Shown one piece after another: positions 5,893 through 5,930 of a stretch of 5,930 bases of DNA. Numbering within the stretch: the first letter of the stretch is position 1; every line of letters starts with the position of its first letter. The translations under genes and the position numbers were made by a program. A model generated the notes under the pieces. That model saw nothing but the letters and a program-made list of their open reading frames with translations. It was not told where the DNA came from and did no database searches. This DNA comes from Methanobacteriota archaeon (GTDB taxonomy: Archaea > Thermoplasmatota > DTKX01 > GCA-020343715). The stretch is taken from contig JAUVRF010000131.1 in the NCBI GenBank assembly GCA_030597775.1, positions 1 through 5,930 of the forward strand. Reading direction: 5' to 3'.

Positions 5893-5930
5893 ATCAAGAC
5901 CATCGTTAGGGAGGTTTTATCGCGCAGTCC
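5893..5930 (+). CDS. Possible 5' end of the next gene, apparent ATC start (unrecognised)
   Basis: Downstream of AGGAGG, with 7-nt spacing, an open frame begins at ATC 5893 and runs to the window edge as IKTIVREVLSRS (12 complete codons). The frame is closed upstream by TGA at 5878-5880, and no standard start codon lies between. If real, the gene either uses a rare ATC start or carries an ATG-to-ATC change or sequencing error at 5895. Twelve residues are too few to identify the product. In many euryarchaea secE and spt5 follow ftsZ, but I cannot show that here. The alternative is that the true start lies beyond the window. Confidence 0.25.
   Translation, partial: MKTIVREVLSRS

Noticed and set aside
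1..5930. CRISPR array, insertion sequence or phage module
   Set aside because: No regularly spaced repeats, no transposase-like frame and no terminal inverted repeats are visible; the window is accounted for by two chromosomal genes and their intergenic regions.

Overview
The window looks like a piece of an archaeal chromosome, most probably from the Thermoplasmatota (Methanomassiliicoccales-like or a related sediment lineage). The reasons are an archaeal-type FtsZ, TATA-like promoter boxes (4281-4288, 4480-4487, 5822-5828), GGTG-type Shine-Dalgarno sites, GC-rich coding sequence with G/C-ending codons, and a surface protein whose membrane anchor is followed by a cytosolic zinc ribbon, an architecture I associate with that phylum. 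The phylum assignment is inference; the archaeal assignment is fairly firm.

Region 1-4190 (minus strand) is a single uninterrupted reading frame of 1,396 complete codons that runs off the left edge without a stop. It encodes a giant secreted, membrane-anchored surface protein: signal peptide, two CARDB-like beta-sandwich domains, two beta-helix-like stretches separated by carboxypeptidase-regulatory-like folds, further beta domains, one transmembrane helix, and a cytosolic zinc ribbon with a second one beginning at the window edge. The long plus-strand open frames across this region are antisense shadows.

Region 4191-4537 is a divergent intergenic region of about 350 bp. It holds the leader and promoter of the surface protein (with a nested stem-loop in the leader), a near-perfect 21-bp palindrome next to the TATA box that looks like an operator, a GC-rich 8-bp-arm inverted repeat, and the promoter of the next gene.

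Region 4538-5734 (plus strand) is ftsZ, the tubulin-like cell-division GTPase, complete at about 398 residues. The GTP-binding and T7 catalytic loops are intact, but the normally conserved Asp of the T2 loop is replaced by Ala.

Region 5735-5930 is an intergenic stretch with a small hairpin, one or two archaeal promoter boxes, and an excellent Shine-Dalgarno site placed before an open frame that begins with ATC rather than a standard start codon. This may be the 5' end of the next plus-strand gene.

The two main genes are transcribed divergently. One builds the division ring; the other makes a large envelope protein. No direct functional link is shown by the sequence.
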